64,000 nucleotides of DNA from Rhododendron vialii. Lineage: Eukaryota > Streptophyta > Magnoliopsida > Ericales > Ericaceae. Positions 1-14,149 of the stretch are shown piece after piece (positions within the stretch are counted from its first letter, which is position 1; every line of letters begins with the position of its first letter). The notes under the pieces were generated by a model. The model had not been told where the DNA came from, did no database searches, and saw only the letters and a program-made list of their open reading frames with translations. The position numbers and the translations under genes are program-made. The DNA is taken from assembly GCF_030253575.1 (NCBI RefSeq), contig NC_080558.1, positions 1,560,001 to 1,624,000 of the forward strand. The letters run 5' to 3'.

Positions 1-471
1 CATGTGGCCAATTTAATTATCTTTGTTCAGGTTTAATAATAGTTTGACTTCACATTGGGTGAGATTTAAGAACTTGAACAGTAAAGTAATCAAGATTATG
101 TGCGCAGTTATAATGAACAAACCGAGCTACTCGAATTCAAGCGCGTGCTACGTGCATCTTCAAAAGCTTGTTACCAATCAATTTGTTATAATTTCAAACA
201 AAGTTTGAATTTTCCGTTTTTTGAAGCTCGTTAAGCTTTCGAACCGAGCTTGAATAAGTTTTGGCTCATCCATATCTTGATTTTGATAAATTCAACCTAC
301 TAGAGATTGACCCGTTATTAGCTCGATGAAAACTTGGTCGAAGTTGACTCATTTGAACAAGCCCAAGTTCAGTTCTTAATTTATCTATTCTTGAGCAATC
401 TGGTGCTCGCATTGTTCAATTTATTTATCGATCTTGATCCTGTATTAAAGTATCCACCGCCCTTCTCCTAA

Positions 472-683
472 GGACGCCTTTAGAGTGGAAAAAATACGGA
501 CGTCGATGTCAGCCGTTGAACTGTGTTTTGAATGGTCCGGATTCGCGGATAATCTATTCACGTGAAAAGATATCTATTCTCGCGAATAGATCGTCTGTGA
601 ATCCAGACTATTTAAAATACAATCCAATGACTGAGATCGATGTCCGCAAATAACTAAAATAAGGACGTTCGTATGAGAAGCCG
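472..683. mobile_element. palindromic MITE-like element
   Basis: The two ends are inverted relative to each other: CTTCTCCTAAGGACG on the left and the complement of CGTCC...GAGAAG on the right. The interior is largely self-complementary (GGATTCGCGGATAATCTATTC against GAATAGATCGTCTGTGAATCC). There is no coding capacity. The superfamily is not clear because I could not fix a target duplication. Confidence 0.5.
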
Positions 684-1304
684 ACTGTTAAAGTACCTAT
701 GTAAATATATGTGCATTACGGCCACTCAATTGTATGTGCGAAGTGTTACTTCATGTAATAATATAGTTGCTAAAATCTGTGCTAATATCCCCTCCAGTTT
801 AAAAGGAGAAGGTAATATCCCCTTAAAAAAAATAATCACATACAGAGACTAAACTAGATGAAAAAGTCTAGGAACATCACTTCCGGACACAGTTGTTTTC
901 AGAACGGTAAGATATATGCAATGTCGACTCATAAATTTTGGGGGCCGGAAGCAAACCCGTTGAATGAGGTCTCCTTATATTTTTCATACAAAAGTTGGTC
1001 TATGAAGAGTTTCATAAAAAAATTAAAAAAAATCATTACAAAAGATTTACCATTATAAAATATAATCATATAGTTATCCAAAAAAATAAAACCATTAAAA
1101 TATCTCAAAATCCATCATTTGAGAATTAGTCTTCTCGCACTTTTACCATTTAGGTCATGATAATAAAAAACTTACTTGATAGAGGTGGAGAGTTGGAGAT
1201 GGTAAAAGAGGGGCCTCGAGGTATACTGTATGCATAGATCCCAAAAAAAAAAAGTATGCCGCATGCAAGTATTCTGTCCACGGTCGTCGTTGTCCCTTCG
1301 AGTT

Positions 1305-1423
1305 TTTTTTTTTCTAAGCAAAAATTTTTATTAAGCTTTGAAAAGATTATAAAGATTAAACAGATCATGAACACACCGGCAAAAAAATGCCACCCTAGAA
1401 CCAAAACCCATAGAAGACAAGAT
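1305..1423 (-). mobile_element. 5'-truncated LINE 3' end with target duplication
   Basis: A T-run at the left end, read as a poly(A) tail on the minus strand, is followed by about 105 bp of non-coding sequence. The insert is flanked by the same 11 bases, CCCTTCGAGTT, at 1294-1304 and 1424-1434. Poly(A) plus an 11-bp target-site duplication is the signature of LINE-type target-primed insertion. The body resembles a retroposon 3'UTR but has no coding part. Confidence 0.6.
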
Positions 1424-2153
1424 CCCTTCGAGTTGTTTGTTGTCAACCTTGAACATAATGCTGTAATGTGATTTAATTCTAATTCCACCATTTTCTATCT
1501 AATTGGGCCTATCTTGTGGTCTCTAAATTTCAATGGCCTATTTTGTGTAAAAGAGGCTTAGTTAAATTTATTTAGGTCATATATATAAGTATATATTTAT
1601 TTTTAGCCTTTTTTTTGGGCCGAAAGCCCATGCTTTTTGCCTTGTGGGCCTTTGTAGTTGCTTCAATCTCTGTGATTTAATTGGGCCTCTCAGCCCAACG
1701 CTTGATGGTCTAGCCCAATAGAAGGCCCAACCCAACCCACAGATAGAGACCCGGAAGCTAAGCTGGAGCTGGTCTTGTCTTTTCCAATCAAAAACTTTCC
1801 AAGAAACCATATTTCGGCTCCATTTCAATAACTAAAATAAGTGCTTATTTTTCAAATAATCATCATATTTATTTTTTGAATTAAATTTGATGAATTGTAA
1901 GAGAACAACTAATTGTCTCGTAAAACAGAAAATAAGTACTTCAAAAATAAAAATTTCAGCGGAACGGGGCCTTCGTAATCAGTTTTGTGAAAAAACAGTT
2001 TCTTTAAATGTTTAAATTAAAACACTTGTCATTTTGGATAATAACGTAATTATTTTCTAATCACAAATGATTTTCAAGTTTCGAAATCCGTAATTATTTT
2101 CTTATCACAAATGATTTTCATTTTCTTATCACAAATGACAAAATATTGACAAT

Positions 2154-2156
<3 letters not shown>

Positions 2157-2200
<44 letters not shown>
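2157..2200. repeat. GA microsatellite
   Basis: Uninterrupted GA dinucleotide tract of about 44 bases in gene-free DNA. Confidence 0.95.
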
Positions 2201-2202
<2 letters not shown>

Positions 2203-2399
2203 AGCTCTTCACCCAACTAACCGATCATCGTCGACAAACAAGCTTATTCCAATTATTTTAAAATGATCGATTCCAGCAACCTATAAAAGAGCATCACAAC
2301 ACAAATATTATCGCGTAAGGTCGCAACCTCTTACGACTAGTGGACATTATATGGACGATTTTGAATAAACATATTATGACTCAGTTCAGAGAAAAAAAG

Positions 2400-2599
2400 G
2401 GACTTCGGGTTGGTGCTGTGTAGTGAGGCGCTCAGTACTGTACGTATCTCCGAGTTGTCGGATCGTGAATTAGACGGTTTGGATCTCATATCGGAAACCA
2501 ACGATCGAGAGTTGTTCATTGCCGAGATGAGATCCGAGCCGTCGGATGCACGATCCGATGGCTCGGAGGTGCGCAACACAGTGCACAACACCATCCCCA
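2400..2599. mobile_element. Mutator-like MITE, palindromic family copy 1
   Basis: Begins ACTTCGGGTTGGTGCTGTGTAG and ends with an imperfect inverse (GTGCACAACACCATCCCC). The inner arms carry CCGAGTTGTCGGAT and ATCCGATGGCTCGG in opposite orientation. Flanks share an approximate 8-9 bp duplication (GAAAAAAAG and GAAAAAAAC). The same structure occurs at 12014-12234. It shares core sequence with the elements near 7890, 8910 and 17600. Confidence 0.6.
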
Positions 2600-3026
2600 A
2601 TTCGAAAAAAACATACTATGTCCTCAAAAAAGTTAAAGTAGATAGAGTTTATTACTCCCATGCATGCAGCTTAATCACATGTTTGAGCCTCAAGGAATCA
2701 AATAATACTACTAATTAGTAATCCCATGCTTTACTCTCTCTTGAGCCTAACTCCGGGGCCGAATAATCTTCATCAAGATGGAGTACATGGGATGACCAAA
2801 CTTCAGACATTCTTGTCAGCTGGAAAAGAGAGGGGAAAAAAAAAATTGAATCAAAATTCTGACTTCCAACGTTAGAGTTTCAGACTAATCAATACACTTG
2901 TAATAAAAGATCCTAGGTGGGTAAGCCAAGGCATTGTGTGAATTTACCTTAATGCCCTCTGAGGTTTTCCTTTCCGTTTGTGTTAACGCCTGATCGTGAG
3001 AGTTTGGTTGTGCACGTGTTAACGCT

Positions 3027-3232
3027 CGATCGTGAGAGAAGCGACAGAGACGTCGTCGGTCGTCCGGTTTTCACGCATGATATTGGTACTATATTTGCTG
3101 ATTTCGCCGAATTGTTGTACTTTTTCCGTTCGATCGTGAGAGAAGCGACAGAGACGTCGTCGGTCGTCCGGTTTTCAAGCATGAAATTGGTACTGTATTT
3201 GTTGATTTCGCCGAATTCTTGTACTTTCTCCG
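3027..3232. repeat. two tandem copies of about 104 bp
   Basis: The block starting CGATCGTGAGAGAAGCGACA at 3027 is repeated at 3131 with few differences. Partial echoes (GCCGAATTCTTGTACTT) continue to about 3262. It lies upstream of the first possible coding exon of the B3 gene, inside the Helitron. Confidence 0.85.
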
Positions 3233-3368
3233 TTTTTTGGATCGGCGCCGAATTCTTGTACTTGTTACGCTTGACGTCGTCTTTGAACGAGAGGCAGGCT
3301 TTGTTGTACTTCGGTTCCGTAATTGAATTTCTGTACCTGTTGAGTCCAAATAGTTTCCCTAACTCATC

Positions 3369-5265
3369 ATGACGGCACTGTTGCTTCGGCGGTCGACATC
3401 TTTAAAGGAGATGGGAGATCAGTTAGTGCTTCAACGCATTCCGTTCGTGCTACAATCAGAGAGGAGGTGTGAGAAGAGGTAAAGTATTGATTTGTATCCA
3501 GTTTCGATTTCGATTCGATTCCATGATTTAGGGAAAAGAGTTTTCGAGACCATCTTTTTTTACAGATTTTATGTATGAAAGCCAATGGAATAGGAATGCT
3601 ATAACTCCCAGTTATGTGTTCAACTAAAAAAAAAGCTCAGACGCAGTTCTACCCTAAGTTTATTGGTTAATAATTTCCAGTTTCGATTCTGATTTGCTAT
3701 CATACTATCAATATATTAGCCATCTTTGATTTGATGTAATTCTTGGAATTGCCCATGAAGGTTTCGTGCGCTTAGTATGGTTTTAAGCTTCCAAGATGCT
3801 TTGGCATCTACTTGCCCGCACTTTGTCGAAGTTTTACAGGTGCGACGCATTAGGTTTGGAAATGAATTTGGAGCAGTGTACTACCTAAGGAGTTCAAATG
3901 ATACAGTTGTACGGGTTGGAGAGTCAGCGTCACGAAGCACACATAAGTTACGATACATCGCTGATGTGCCTTTCATAAAGAAATATTCAGTTTTGTTTGA
4001 GCTTGGTGAACAGTTTGAGTGGGAAAAAGCTAAGGACTTTGAAGATTGGTTGAGTTCGATTGTCAATGCAAGGCCAAGGTTCATTCAGCCTTTTTACCGT
4101 TCGTCCAATGCTTTACCTATTCTTCCTACTCCCCCCCGCGGTATTGCTAATTAAAAACTTAGATTGAAAACATTTTCCACATTACAGTTCTGTCTGTAAG
4201 TATTGATAATAAACAACTAAAATTTGTTCAAACTCATTCTTTTGTAGATCATCACTGCTGTTGGTTTGTGGAAGTTGTCCAAATCAGAGAGAATATGACA
4301 GTGGTAAGATTTTAAATACCATTTCAGTACAAGATTTCAAATGTCGTGTAAGAGTTAGTTATTAATGATTTTTGCATGCACGTTTAAGGTTGGTCCGAAT
4401 TGTTTCTTGAAATGTAGACTATACCGGAAGAGTTTGTTCCGTATATCTTTGCAGCACCAGATGCTGTAGTGATAATCCATAGTGGTGCTCGGTACTTCCA
4501 TGTGAAACTGAAGAATGATGAATTGACTGTAGGTTGGGATCATGTTGCTCTTACCCACAATCTTGGAAGGAATTATATCCTTATGTCTGGGTTAGTTGGA
4601 CACCTGCAATTCGACCTATTTGTGTTTGATGAAGAAGGGTGTGAGATTAGCTATGATTGGTCTACTACTCTACCAATTCATTAAACAAACGCTCCGATAG
4701 GATGGGATGTAGAGTTGGCCATGTCTAATGCTAATGCTTGTAAGTATGCAGTTACTATTACATTTGTTATTGTGAGTAATTCAAAATAGTTGCTAATACT
4801 TTGTGTGCCTACCTACAGCTACGGCTTTAACTGCTCGTCCACCAAGCAGTTTTAGGGCTTCTAGGCATGCATTGCGGTGCAATCTACTACTGTCGCCTTC
4901 TGATCTAGAGATGCTGGTTAGGTTTAATTATGTGATCAACTCTGAAACTCTATAAAAAAATATATTTTTGGATGTATGCCTCCATTAAAAGAATCTTTTG
5001 CTTTTACTTCTAGGAACTGCCTCCGCGATTCCAGCTATTTTGCCAAACTCATGGCTATGAATATTTTAGATTGGTGTCGAGAGGAAGAAGTTGGTTTGTG
5101 CGGTATGTGGCTGGGCACTTTGTTGTCTATGGTTGGAAATTATTTGTTGGCGAACACAAACTTGAGAGCTTTGACATGTTGGTGCTGAGTCCCGATATCA
5201 ACCTCCAATTGCATACCATGGTTTTCAGTGTGAATGATTGCGAGCGTATCTATTGGTGGTACTAA
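3369..5265 (+). pseudogene. two-B3-domain gene with GIY-YIG-like N-terminal segment; one in-frame stop
   Basis: Exons that join in frame: 3369-3478 (tentative), 3776-4140, 4248-4303, 4418-4739, 4819-4916, 5014-5265. Together they give 401 codons including the final stop. Without the tentative first exon the start is the ATG at 3777. Residues about 60-130 resemble a GIY-YIG fold: GAVYYLR, then VVRVGES, then a helix with EKAKDFEDWL and ARPRF. The second Tyr of the motif is Arg here, so nuclease activity is doubtful. A first B3-like DNA-binding domain follows (FVEVVQIR, IPEEFVPYIF, ARYFHVKLK, VGWDHVAL, FDLFVFDEEG). After a linker comes a second B3-like domain (ELPPRFQLFC, RSWFVRYV, VVYGWKLFVGEHKL). 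A TAA at 4682-4684 interrupts the linker, yet the frame stays open and protein-like on both sides (TNAPIGWDVELAMS). A truncated one-B3 product or a decaying gene is therefore likely. The gene lies inside a putative Helitron, which suggests capture. B3-like assignment is fairly sure; GIY-YIG is tentative. Confidence 0.55.
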
Positions 5266-7848
<2,583 letters not shown>

Positions 7849-7889
7849 TATTTCAATACAAACACGCAATTTAATTGACACTAGCTTGA

Positions 7890-8103
7890 TGATACTGCCG
7901 AGCAGCTCCCTGTAGAACGGATGCAAAGTGGCCGATCCAATCGTATATCTCTGCACGGACGGCTCCGATCGAATCTAAGCGCTTACAAATCGCATATAAA
8001 TCTAAACCGTCTATTACTGGGTTAAAATCCGAGCTGTCAATTGTCGAGATGAACGGCCAAATCAGCCGCTCTGCACTGCTCTACAGCATCTCCCATTCCA
8101 GCC
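7890..8103 (-). mobile_element. palindromic MITE family, copy 3
   Basis: Read on the minus strand it starts GGAATGGGAGATGCTGTAGAGC and contains GGCCGTTCATCTCGACAATT and GACGGTTTAGATTTATATG. These match the elements near 8910 and 17600. The distal boundary is approximate. It begins about 40 bp beyond the Helitron 3' end. Confidence 0.5.
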
Positions 8104-8909
8104 TCGCACAGCCATCTTGGAAATTTCGAAAACCGATAGTATTAATTCACGTATGTCATTTTCTAATTAACTTGTTCAAAACATTTCTAATTAGACTGGT
8201 AGCTGCACATTTCCATCGGTAGATTTGGGGTCTAAATCACAAGTTGAATTAGCAAGTAAATCAAGCTTAATTTCCACCTCTGGACAAGGTAGACCAATAG
8301 GGAAAGATCGCTTGTGATTTATTTTGGAAAAATTGTCAATAAGTTTTGACCCTCACGAAAGATGCAACGACTGGTATGATTTTTTGAGCTTTATATACAA
8401 GTTCCTGGAGGCCATTTTTATCGTCTTTTTATTTTACTACTTTATTTGTCAAGATCAAATTAGCGTCACCCAAAAAAAAAACAGTGTAGAGGCCAATGGG
8501 TTCTTGATCTTTTTTCCTTTTTTTTTTTCCGGAGTAGAGTTTGTTGAGTATGCAACCGGATTGACAATAATAGTAATTAATTAGGTAGTCGTTTGATAAC
8601 AAAATACTAAGCTACGTACGTACCTAGTAGTACTATCTAAAACAAAGTCTTTCCAAATCTTATCACCTCATTGATGGACACATATATTATATACATACAA
8701 TAATGCTACAACCAAACACACACTCACAATAGAGATGAGCGTGCCCATCTCTATGTGAGTGTGTATAAGTGTTTGTGTCTTTATATGTGGTTCTAAACTT
8801 ATTGCATAAATATATGAGCTTGACATTCAACATTCCTCCAATATTGTTGACAAATTAAGCTTACCCACATGCATGTACCTTGTGATAATATAATATGATT
8901 GTAGATAAT
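8104..8909. other. gene-free block, paralogous to 17780-18200
   Basis: No gene. Landmarks such as TTTATTTGTCAAGATCAA, followed by GTCACC and an A-run, and GAGCTTG.CA.TCAACATTCC.. then TGTTGACAAATT recur in the same order at 17980-18190. The two blocks descend from one duplicated sequence. Confidence 0.55.
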
Positions 8910-9094
8910 TGGAATGGAGGATGCTGCCAAGCAGCATCCTGCAAAGCAATCGATCTGATCGGTTATCTTGGCAATTGACAGTTTGGTTCTTAGTCGAGCA
9001 ATAAACAGTTCAGATTTGTATGTGTTTAGAATATTCAATCCGAGCAATCCGTGTCGAAATGAGCGATTGGATCGACCGCCTAACAGCATCCCGG
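8910..9094 (+). mobile_element. palindromic MITE family, copy 4, with target duplication
   Basis: Ends are GGAGGATGCTGCC and the inverse CAGCATCCCGG. The flanks GTAGATAAT (8901-8909) and GTAGATAAC (9095-9103) form a 9-bp target duplication with one mismatch, as in Mutator-like elements. The core (GGCAATTGACAGTTTGG, AACAGTTCAGATTTGTATG) matches the 17600 copy. Confidence 0.65.
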
Positions 9095-9458
9095 GTAGAT
9101 AACTATGGCAAGAAAATACTATTACTACATGATGTGACAAAATATTTAACTTGTAATATTTAAACATCGGATCACGAAATTGAGAGGGGCACGAAATGAT
9201 GAAACAATACTTGGAACTTACCAAAAAAAAAAATACTTGGAACAAACCAACAAGTCAACATTTGTAGCTATATAGCTTAGCTTGTACCTTAAACATTGCA
9301 TTGCCTACTATAAAACGTGATAGAAAAGATACTCCCAAGTTAGTATTTTACTATTTTATTTAGTGAGTGGTAATGTACAAGATGAACACGGTCGCCCTTG
9401 TTACATTGTTCACGTTCTTCTTCCTTTAGGCTAGCGAGAGATAGCGATGCACAAATTA

Positions 9459-10072
9459 AGAGCATCCGCACCGGTCTAGCTACTCTACCTTAAAAATTAT
9501 ACTAGCGAGCAAAACCCCAAAAAGGGGGTTGCATCAGACTCGGCTCTAAGCTTGCTATTATGAAAAAGGTGTAACTTTGCTATAGTGACCCGTTACATGA
9601 ACCGAGCCACTGTTCACTTGTTTTATAATAAATTGCAATATTTTATTAGTCTAGAGATCCATACCTGTAGCCGGTGAAAACCGTTTGGTTAAGGGTGGCC
9701 AAATTGCTAAGAGAGATGAACACAGATCGGAAGCCGCCGTCGTCGGACGAGCCAAAAACACGAGAGAGATGAGGAATTTTGAGGTTCTAGTGGATGGGTA
9801 AAAAATGAAGATCAACGCTGTGGGTTCTCCGCCATCAACGCTGTGGGTTTGTTGTGTATACGAGAGAGATTGGGAAAGTAGGAGAGAGAAGAATATTCTC
9901 AATTATGCTAGTGGATATTTTGTGTAATTGTAGGAATATTTAATTAAGAAAAGAGCGAGAGTAAATAATTTGATGCAGTGGACATTATAAAAATAGCTAG
10001 TTAAAGTAATAAAGTGACTTTTTAAGGAATAATTTGATCCGAAATTTGAAGAGTCTGATGTGGATGCTCTAA
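9459..10072. mobile_element. MITE with AGAGCATCC terminal inverted repeats
   Basis: Begins AGAGCATCCGCACCGG and ends TCTGATGTGGATGCTCT, the inverse of the left end. About 614 bp with no domain-bearing frame. These termini are of a type common in eudicot non-autonomous DNA transposons. Confidence 0.6.
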
Positions 10073-10114
10073 CAACAGGTTGTATCATATGGTACACAAA
10101 TTTGATTCAATATG

Positions 10115-10826
10115 CAGAGGCGGAATTATGTTGGGGCCGGTCTGGCGGGGCCCACCTGCCAATTTTTAAATATTTATGTAAATGGTATCTAACTTTTGGG
10201 TATTATTGTTGTTATTAGTGCATGTAATACTAACTCTTATAATCTTAATAAATTTTATTCGATCTTGTAAAAAACACGTTATTTTCCGTTCTAGTTTCTC
10301 AATTTATTTCAAAGAAGAACAAATAATTAAGCTTATCAGAGCCAACTGAGGCTTGTTCAGTTAGTCAAGACTTTTGTATCTCATGAGGAGATCAGGAGTT
10401 CAAAGGTCAGGAATTCGAATTTTTCCACCTATGTTTGGGTGTTCTTCCCTTATATGTGATTTTCTTTCTTTCGAATTTGTTTCTTTCATATGATGGGCTT
10501 ATTTCATGTATTGATTGAGTTGTTGGGTTTGTACTCTGTACATCATACGTGATGTAAATGATCTCTTCTACCGATCAATTAACAAAAAAAAGAAGCTTAT
10601 GAGTGTTGTCGTAACTTAAAGAAATAAGTGTTGTTGTAACTTAAAGAAATTACAATAAGAAGAATTAAGATGATTAATATACTTGTACTGCATTAGGATA
10701 AAGTAATTTCAATATATAAATGTATTACTCTGTCTATTGGAAAGCAAAAAACACGTGTGGTATGATAATTTAGTTTACACATAAAATACGTCAATTAAGT
10801 CGGCCCTCGTTCTGGTTCCGTCACTG
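10115..10826. mobile_element. hAT-like non-autonomous element carrying a nested SINE
   Basis: Left end CAGAGGCGGAATTATG and right end GGTTCCGTCACTG are imperfect inverted repeats of the CAGnGGCGGA type typical of plant hAT MITEs. An 8-bp target duplication is not clearly preserved. A SINE with its own target duplication sits inside at 10337-10592. The repeat GTGTTGTCGTAACTTAAAGAAAT is duplicated just after the SINE. Confidence 0.45.
10337..10592 (+). mobile_element. tRNA-derived SINE with target duplication
   Basis: Flanked by AAGCTTAT at 10329-10336 and 10593-10600. The 5' part has the layout of a tRNA promoter: an A-box-like GGCTTGTTCAGTTAGTCAAG and a degenerate B box (GGAATTCGAATTTTTCC). 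The 3' end is AT-rich and finishes in an A-run. Confidence 0.6.
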
Positions 10827-12013
10827 ACTACTTGTTTGGGCTAAATCAACTCCATTTTTGATAAATAATTGTGTGCGGACATGCCAGAAAAGAAGATAAA
10901 TCTGTCATTTTCAGATTAACTCAAAAATAGCTAATTTAATCAGACAATTGTGATTATCCGTTCAATTACCTCAACGAAGAGGATTTTTCTACAAAGTATC
11001 AATCAAACTGAATCGACACACTTTAAACAAGGATTAGTGCTTCGAAATGGGTTTCACAAACAGATGCGAATAAGTATAACCGATTCCTCCCCTGAGATGT
11101 CTCTAAATGACATCGTTCGATGATTAATGAATTAATCAACTGTTACACTTAATTCTCCTCTTGACATCTGTCAATTAATTACTTTAATTTCTGGTTTATG
11201 ACTAAATGTGATTGTTTCCAATCTAAACGATACCGTATAGTACTAAAATAATATTACAAAACTAAACCCATCGATCTCATGTATCTCAGGCATAATTATA
11301 ATAATGTGTTTTGATTGATCCGCACTCTATTTAGTGCCACTTGTAATTTTTTTATTGAATGGTATACTTTTGGAGGTAAACACTACCACGACGTGAAATC
11401 TTTCTGTGGCAACTTTGAATAGTTTTACGAACAAATCAAAGTAATCAGATTTGGTATCCATCTTCCTCTCGTGGTTTTCCATGCTAGTACGGGTTCCATT
11501 TTGATCGAATTCAGTTCAGCCCACCTTGAAAAGTCTGTCCCAAGCCCTTTAGGTTCATAGCTGCTGGTCGGTACCAAACTAACACATGCATGTATGTGTG
11601 CGTAAACCTAAATAGCTGAGAAAATTTTAAATGCAATGGTTATTGGCAACGTCTCTCTCATATGGGATGGGACCCACATTATGTAAGTATTTGGTATGCA
11701 CACAACTTTCAACAACACTAGAGCTCGGGGGTGTGGGGGCCGCAATTTGTTGTCCTCCTATAGTCCTTGAACGAATTGCAACGAAAATGGTATTTTGTAT
11801 TTTAGCAGGGGTATTTTTGGCCATTGGTTTGTACTCCATATACTTTGATTATATTTGACTGGTGTGGCTTCCGTGATTTTTTCTTGCGTTGAGGTTTTCC
11901 ACGTATATAAATCTGTGTTTTTTCTTTTTTGTTCATTACGCACCATTTCGTTTTGCTGTTTGATTTCTGTGACTGTTATTTCCAAGATTCCAAGTTCGAT
12001 TCCTAACAGTAGG
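10827..12013. other. gene-free stretch
   Basis: AT-rich intergenic DNA. I see no gene and no clearly bounded repeat apart from short duplicated phrases. Confidence 0.5.
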
Positions 12014-12234
12014 ACTTCGGGTTGGTGCTGTGTAGTAGTGTGCGCAGCACCGTGCAGCCCACCTCCGAGCCATCGGATTGTGCATCCGACGGTTCGGATC
12101 TCATCTTGGCAACTAACGATTGAGAGCCGTTCATTGCCAAGATAAGATTCGAGCCATCGGATACATGATCCGATGGCTCGGAGATGCACAGCACGGTGCT
12201 GCGCATACCATTGCACAACACCATCCCCCAATTT
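12014..12234. mobile_element. Mutator-like MITE, palindromic family copy 2, 11-bp target duplication
   Basis: The 221-bp element is flanked by CTAACAGTAGG at 12003-12013 and 12235-12245. The ends ACTTCGGGTTGGTGCTGTGTAG and GTTGCACAACACC...AATTT's complement are imperfect inverses. The interior contains CCGAGCCATCGGAT and ATCCGATGGCTCGG facing each other, plus GTGCGCAGCACCGTGCA and GCACGGTGCTGCGCA. A 9-11 bp duplication is typical of Mutator-like insertion. Confidence 0.7.
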
Positions 12235-12948
12235 CTAACAGTAGGAGGGTGTTACAACTAACCGTTGTATCCAAAAAAATTCCAAATATCTAGCGTGCAA
12301 TTTTTTTAAGGGTTCTAACTCTCTGGGACAATCTAAATATGGACCATACAATCCAAGTTTCTGCAATTAATATAATCAAGGCTTCAAATAATTTGCTTGA
12401 TTACTTAATTGTGGAAATAGATGATTCAGATTTGAACTATCCTGTCTAGTCCAAATTAAAGACCGGAGAGGATCCACCTCCTCTTATTAATTTCTCCGAA
12501 AAAGCATAGTGAGGTATTTACGTTATGTTAATTTAATTAATTAGTTCCTCAGCTAACAATTAAGTTACTTGAGGTATTCACTATTGCCGTATATACTTAA
12601 TTATTTAATGCACCATATACATAAGTAGTGATGCATACATGGGGCTGTGCATGTACACTCAAATCTCAAATATTTTACTAAAAAATTATTTTTTCCCAAA
12701 AAAAAACTATTTTTTATTTCTAGTAAATAGTTTTTATTAGTTTTAAAATTATTTTTAGAAAATTATTTTCTATAGTTGTTTTTAATTTTTTGTAGTTTGA
12801 AAAGATAATGTGACAAGTTTTAGTTATCCAATTTTGATTATGCCATTGTAGACATCTACATTGTTAATCTTAACAATTTTTTAAATGAATAATCAAAAAT
12901 TGATATTACAATTTTTGATTATAGCATTGTAGATACCCTTAAGCCATC

Positions 12949-13090
12949 CACAGTAGTATAATAAAAAAAGAATAACCAAAAGTTGACACATCGGCTTTTG
13001 ATTATTCACTTAAGAGGTTTCTAAGCTTAATAATGTTGAACTTCACAATGGTTACTTATAATCTATAACCAAAATAAGGGGTCCATTACA

Positions 13091-13124
<34 letters not shown>

Positions 13125-13694
13125 ATTCACGTCCCTCCATTTATGTTTTTTTTTTCTCTATCTCTCTTGTCATTTACTTTCCTCCATTTATGTTTTTTTT
13201 TTGGCAAAAATATATAGATTTCCTCTTTTAATTTTGGAGAAAAATCGGTGACTTTTTCCCCTCCTATTATGAAATTTTTTTGGGGAAAAAAATAAAAACG
13301 GGAAAGAAGAGTGAAATACTTTAATCCGGCGACGATGGGTTGAATTGTAGATGATCGAGAGATATATATGAGCTTCACTTTTGGAGGGAAAGAAAGAGAA
13401 ATAGTTTGTAGATGAAGTGAAGAAGATATAGAGTAGGTGAAGAAAAGAAGAAGAAAATGCTAGTTGAAACACGCGTGTATACAAATTTTGGAAATAGTTA
13501 ACTTATGTGGTGTAGAGTCCACAAATTTTCATTATTGAAAAAAAATTGTTAGTTTTGGTTATCCAAAACCTAAAATTTGATTATTTCTAAAGATGTTGCT
13601 AAGTTTGATTATACCATCGTGTGTCATTTTTTGCACCAACATTGTTAACTTTAAAAATAATTGATTTTTTATTATACCACTGTGGATGGTCTTA
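12949..13694. mobile_element. MITE with CCATCCACAGT terminal inverted repeats
   Basis: Left end TAAGCCATCCACAGTAGTATAATAAAA and right end TTTTATTATACCACTGTGGATGGTCTTA are inverted repeats of about 28 bp with a few differences. No transposase frame is present. A CT microsatellite lies at about 13093-13121. Related sequence at 12820-12945 suggests an older fragment of the same family next to it. Confidence 0.7.
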
Positions 13695-14149
13695 GACATC
13701 AATTTCGTTTTTTTTGTTTTTCCTGTATATCGTTAGTTTTAGGGCTTGGCTGTGTCTCTATATTCGGGTGGAAATCTGTAAATGTCGTATGGCATGTTCT
13801 GTATTCTGGTGATAATTTGTAGATGTTTTATGACTTTTTTTAATGGGCACGCTTCTTTCATTGACAATAAAAAAAGAAAAAGAAGTGATGCATACATGGG
13901 TTTGTGTACACTTCAAATCTCACATGTGACGATTTATAATTTCCTCTCTTTGAAGGTCAGAAGAAGACCCACCACCTTCCGAAGAGTAAAAGCAAGACCA
14001 AATTGTGTTTCTAGTCCATCCCCAAGAACCACCTCATTCCGTACAAGCAAACTCCTCTCCCCTCTACAAATACCCTCATTTTGTTACTCACGAAAACCCA
14101 TAATATAACCACTAGTGAAAAAAAACCCAAAAGAAAAAACCTGCCAAAA

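Larger units (their letters stand above)
1..2399. other. gene-free stretch with repeat relics
   Basis: I see no convincing gene here. Short open frames lack recognisable domains. The stretch holds a palindromic MITE near 472-683, a LINE 3' tail at 1305-1423, AT-rich terminal pieces near 1830-1975 that recur elsewhere in the window (motif GCGGAACGGGGCC, compare 15440-15455), and a GA microsatellite at 2157-2200. Confidence 0.6.

Noticed and set aside
1577-1828. Minus-strand 83-residue frame upstream of the left repeats
   Set aside because: No domain, and the sequence is GGCCCA-type promoter-like DNA.
2949-3349. Frames on both strands over the 104-bp tandem repeats
   Set aside because: They are repeat-driven, with no domain and mirror frames on both strands.
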